Positions 61,961 through 64,000 of a stretch of DNA of 64,000 nucleotides are shown here, piece by piece. A program made the position numbers and the translations under genes. Under the pieces are notes generated by a model. That model was not told the origin of the DNA, ran no database searches, and was given only the letters and a program-made list of their open reading frames with translations. The DNA comes from Bacillus sp. Y1 (lineage in GTDB: Bacteria > Bacillota > Bacilli > Bacillales > Cytobacillaceae), in contig NZ_CP030028.1 of NCBI RefSeq assembly GCF_003586445.1, positions 2,308,501 to 2,372,500 of the forward strand, read 5' to 3'. Numbering within the stretch: position 1 is the stretch's first letter; every line of letters starts with the position of its first letter.

Positions 61961-63004
61961 TTGAAAACCATTGCAGCAGTAAAAATTGGACGATTAAATG
62001 ATCCTAATGAAGAAACACGAGGTGTGGTAGAAGTTATTGATTTTCCTGAGCAACAGCTTGGGGAAGAAGATGTCAAAATTAAAGTGGCATACTGCTCCAT
62101 ATGTGGATCTGACCCACATCTTGTGGAAGGTGTATTCGGTTGGGAGCCTCCATTTGGTCTTGGTCATGAAGTATCTGGCATTGTTGTAGAACTAGGGCCA
62201 AAAGCGACGAAAAAGGGACTGAAAGTAGGAGATCGAGTAGCAGGGAACTTTTTGAAGTTTTGTGGAACCTGTTATTACTGTTTAGACGGTCGAGAGCAGT
62301 TTTGTGAAAACGTACATGATTACAACAGGCCGGGCATGTCTGAATATATCGTTTGGCATGAGTCACAGGTGTGGAAAGTACCTGATACGGTCTCTCTTGA
62401 AGAAGCCTGCTTACTAGAACCTATTTCAATCGCTGTTCGCATTGTAGATAAAGCAAATATGAGAGTAGGACAGCGTGTGGCCATTTCAGGTGGCGGTCCA
62501 ATCGGTTTGCTAACGCTTCAGGTACTTAAAAGATTCGGAGCAACATCACTCACATTGATTGAACCAATTGAAGATCGACGGAATCTCGCGAAATCATTTG
62601 GTGCGGAGCATGTGATTAATCCGCTTGAAGAGGATGTACGAGAAGTAGCAAATACCATTACAGATGGACGGGGATTTGATGTCGTCATAGAAGCATCAGG
62701 TTCTCCACATGCAGCAAATGTAGCGACTGACATTGCATCACGAGGGGGCACCGTTTTATATATTGCAATGTTCCCAAAAGAGTACGAAATGCCACTAAAT
62801 CTTTATAAAAAATGCTATGAACAAGAATTAACCATTTCGGGTACTTTTGTCGCACCTTATGCGTTCCCACGTGCGATCCAATTGATGCCTCATCTCGATT
62901 TGGAGCCTTTTACACAAAAAATCTTCCCACTTGAGCGTGGAGTAGAAGCTTTTGAAGCCCATATGAGTGGGAAATATCCAAAAGTATTAATTAAGTGTAA
63001 TTAA
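61961..63004 (+). CDS. Zinc-dependent sorbitol/threonine dehydrogenase-like enzyme
   Basis: A 347-residue zinc medium-chain dehydrogenase. Catalytic zinc ligands: CSICGSDPH (Cys) and GLGHEVSG (His, Glu). Structural zinc: FCGTCYYCLDGREQFC supplies four cysteines. The Rossmann loop is SGGGPIGLLTLQVLKRFG. It likely oxidises a polyol or sugar alcohol. It starts at TTG with GGAGGAAG upstream and follows the SDR by 12 bases, so both act in one pathway. Confidence 0.88.
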   Translation: MKTIAAVKIGRLNDPNEETRGVVEVIDFPEQQLGEEDVKIKVAYCSICGSDPHLVEGVFGWEPPFGLGHEVSGIVVELGPKATKKGLKVGDRVAGNFLKFCGTCYYCLDGREQFCENVHDYNRPGMSEYIVWHESQVWKVPDTVSLEEACLLEPISIAVRIVDKANMRVGQRVAISGGGPIGLLTLQVLKRFGATSLTLIEPIEDRRNLAKSFGAEHVINPLEEDVREVANTITDGRGFDVVIEASGSPHAANVATDIASRGGTVLYIAMFPKEYEMPLNLYKKCYEQELTISGTFVAPYAFPRAIQLMPHLDLEPFTQKIFPLERGVEAFEAHMSGKYPKVLIKCN

Positions 63005-63028
63005 TAAAATAGTAAAAAAGGAGAGAGT

Positions 63029-63901
63029 ATGATGAACAGTACTGTAAATGAATGGACGATTCAAGAACTGGAAGACAAAGCAATTGATATTCGTAAAGAT
63101 TTATGTACCTTTATTTATCGAATTGGCATAGCAGGTCATTTAGGTGGAGAACTGTCTATGATTGATATGGCGGTAGCTCTTTATTATAAATATATGAATT
63201 ATGATCCGAAAAATCCAGAAATGCCTGACCGTGACCGTCTTATCTTAAGTAAAGGGCATTGTGCAGAAGCACTATTTACCATTTATCAAGATATGGGCAT
63301 GTACACAATGGATTATATGGTTGATCACTTTGAAACACTAGAGACAGCAAAATTCAGTATGCACCCCAATCGGAAATATGTGGATGCGATTGAAGCATCT
63401 ACTGGTTCATTAGGTCATGGGATGCCACTGGCGACAGGGTTGGCCCTTGGTGCAAGGATGTCCAATGAAAACTGGCGGACATTCTGTATTATAGGTGATG
63501 GTGAACTTCAAGAAGGTACGAACTGGGAAGCATTTATGACTGCAGGACATTATCAACTAGGCAATCTTGTCGCGATAATTGATAAAAATGACCTGCAAAT
63601 GTCGGGTCCTACCAATCAAACAAATTCCATTGATCCACTGGATGAGAAAATGAGAGCGTTTGGCTGGGAAGTGATTGAGGTGAATGGAAATGATATGGGT
63701 GAAGTTTGTGGGGCGCTTGAATCACTTCCTCCATCTGATCCACATATTCGAAGAAAACCCATTTGTATTATCTCAAATACAACAAAGGGTAAAGGCGTAT
63801 CGTTTATGGAAAATGTCGTAGGTTGGCATGCAGGGGTTTTGAACAAAGAAGATTTGGAAAAGGCAATTGAATCTATCGAAAACACAAGAAAGGTGAGATA
63901 A
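63029..63901 (+). CDS. Transketolase N-terminal subunit
   Basis: A 290-residue half-transketolase with the thiamine-diphosphate motif GDGELQEGTNWEAFMTAGHY and NLVAIIDKND, plus LSKGHCAEAL and STGSLGHGMPLATGLALGA. It binds the cofactor's diphosphate through magnesium and pairs with the C-terminal subunit that starts at 63905. Split transketolases are frequent in sugar-catabolic operons of Bacilli and Clostridia. GGAGAGAG lies upstream of the first ATG. Last complete gene in the window. Confidence 0.92.
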   Translation: MMNSTVNEWTIQELEDKAIDIRKDLCTFIYRIGIAGHLGGELSMIDMAVALYYKYMNYDPKNPEMPDRDRLILSKGHCAEALFTIYQDMGMYTMDYMVDHFETLETAKFSMHPNRKYVDAIEASTGSLGHGMPLATGLALGARMSNENWRTFCIIGDGELQEGTNWEAFMTAGHYQLGNLVAIIDKNDLQMSGPTNQTNSIDPLDEKMRAFGWEVIEVNGNDMGEVCGALESLPPSDPHIRRKPICIISNTTKGKGVSFMENVVGWHAGVLNKEDLEKAIESIENTRKVR

Positions 63902-63904
63902 ATT

Positions 63905-64000
63905 ATGGCTGTAGAAGTGAGCTTAAACTTTGACCAAATATTATCATCGGCACGTGAGGTATATGGAACGGAATTGAGAAAAATGGCTGACGAAGGAATG
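63905..64000 (+). CDS. Transketolase C-terminal subunit, cut by window end
   Basis: Only the first 32 residues are present (MAVEVSLNFDQILSSAREVY, then GTELRKMADEGM). Context, spacing of four bases after the N-terminal subunit and the start motif support assignment as the pyrimidine-binding/C-terminal half of the same transketolase. Confidence 0.75.
   Translation, partial: MAVEVSLNFDQILSSAREVYGTELRKMADEGM

Overview
The window reads as chromosomal DNA of a low-GC Gram-positive Bacillaceae member (Bacillus or a close relative). Signs of this are strong AGGAGG-type ribosome sites with frequent GTG/TTG starts, a Bacillus-type LexA box (GAACGTTTGTTC) in front of a YolD-family gene, a DUF2975/HTH pair like Bacillus YoaS/YozG, a catabolite (cre) site, and a Bacillaceae-style GC-rich intergenic repeat. 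All family assignments were made by eye from motifs; no database search was run.

Layout. 1-5.3 kb: a glgC cut off by the window edge and lacking its C-terminal domain, a DinB-like protein, two medium-chain dehydrogenases, a Crp/Fnr regulator and an SOS-boxed YolD protein. 6-8.4 kb: a secreted GH16 lichenase with paired palindromic operators and a LacI-type regulator. 8.9-11.6 kb: an HTH/DUF2975 pair and two lipoproteins. 11.7-14.7 kb: two PD-(D/E)XK-type proteins around an SRPBCC protein.

14.8-35.1 kb is a DNA phosphorothioation island. dndBCDEA (minus strand) builds the sulfur modification; divergent dptFGH (plus strand) is the linked restriction module. Beyond dptH lies a second, incomplete set: a 62-aa protein plus second DndD- and DndE-like proteins, but no second DndB or DndC. 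Divergent to it is a two-gene unit, a GHKL (Hsp90/MORC-like) ATPase and a Rossmann/methyltransferase-like protein.

35.1-41.2 kb is decayed mobile DNA: insertion-sequence leader hairpins, a GC-rich repeat, a DnaD-like replication gene broken by two frameshifts, an intact DnaB-like helicase, a secreted or anchored thermonuclease and a DUF4258-like small protein. 41.4-49.5 kb holds the most unusual locus. A GEMM-I (cyclic-di-GMP class I) riboswitch with a terminator precedes a tight nine-gene operon encoding paralogous small single-pass membrane proteins, a multi-pass membrane protein, an AAA+ ATPase, a predicted PD-(D/E)XK nuclease, uncharacterised proteins and a HerA/FtsK-type ATPase. Decayed paralogues of the small proteins lie on the opposite strand just upstream.

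50-53.5 kb carries four genes: an unknown protein, a nuclease-like protein, an EEP-fold nuclease and a GIY-YIG protein. 53.6-54.6 kb holds a close paralogue of the dehydrogenase at 3.85 kb. 54.9-57.6 kb encodes a GIY-YIG/DUF2075 helicase fusion, a MazG-like pyrophosphohydrolase and a DUF1232 membrane protein. 57.9-64 kb is a carbohydrate locus: an AraC-type regulator diverging from a GPH-family symporter, a short-chain dehydrogenase, a zinc dehydrogenase and a split transketolase that runs off the window. The stretch from about 11.7 to 57.6 kb therefore looks like a defence island inserted among ordinary metabolic genes, with the riboswitch operon and the second DndD/E module as the best candidates for undescribed systems.
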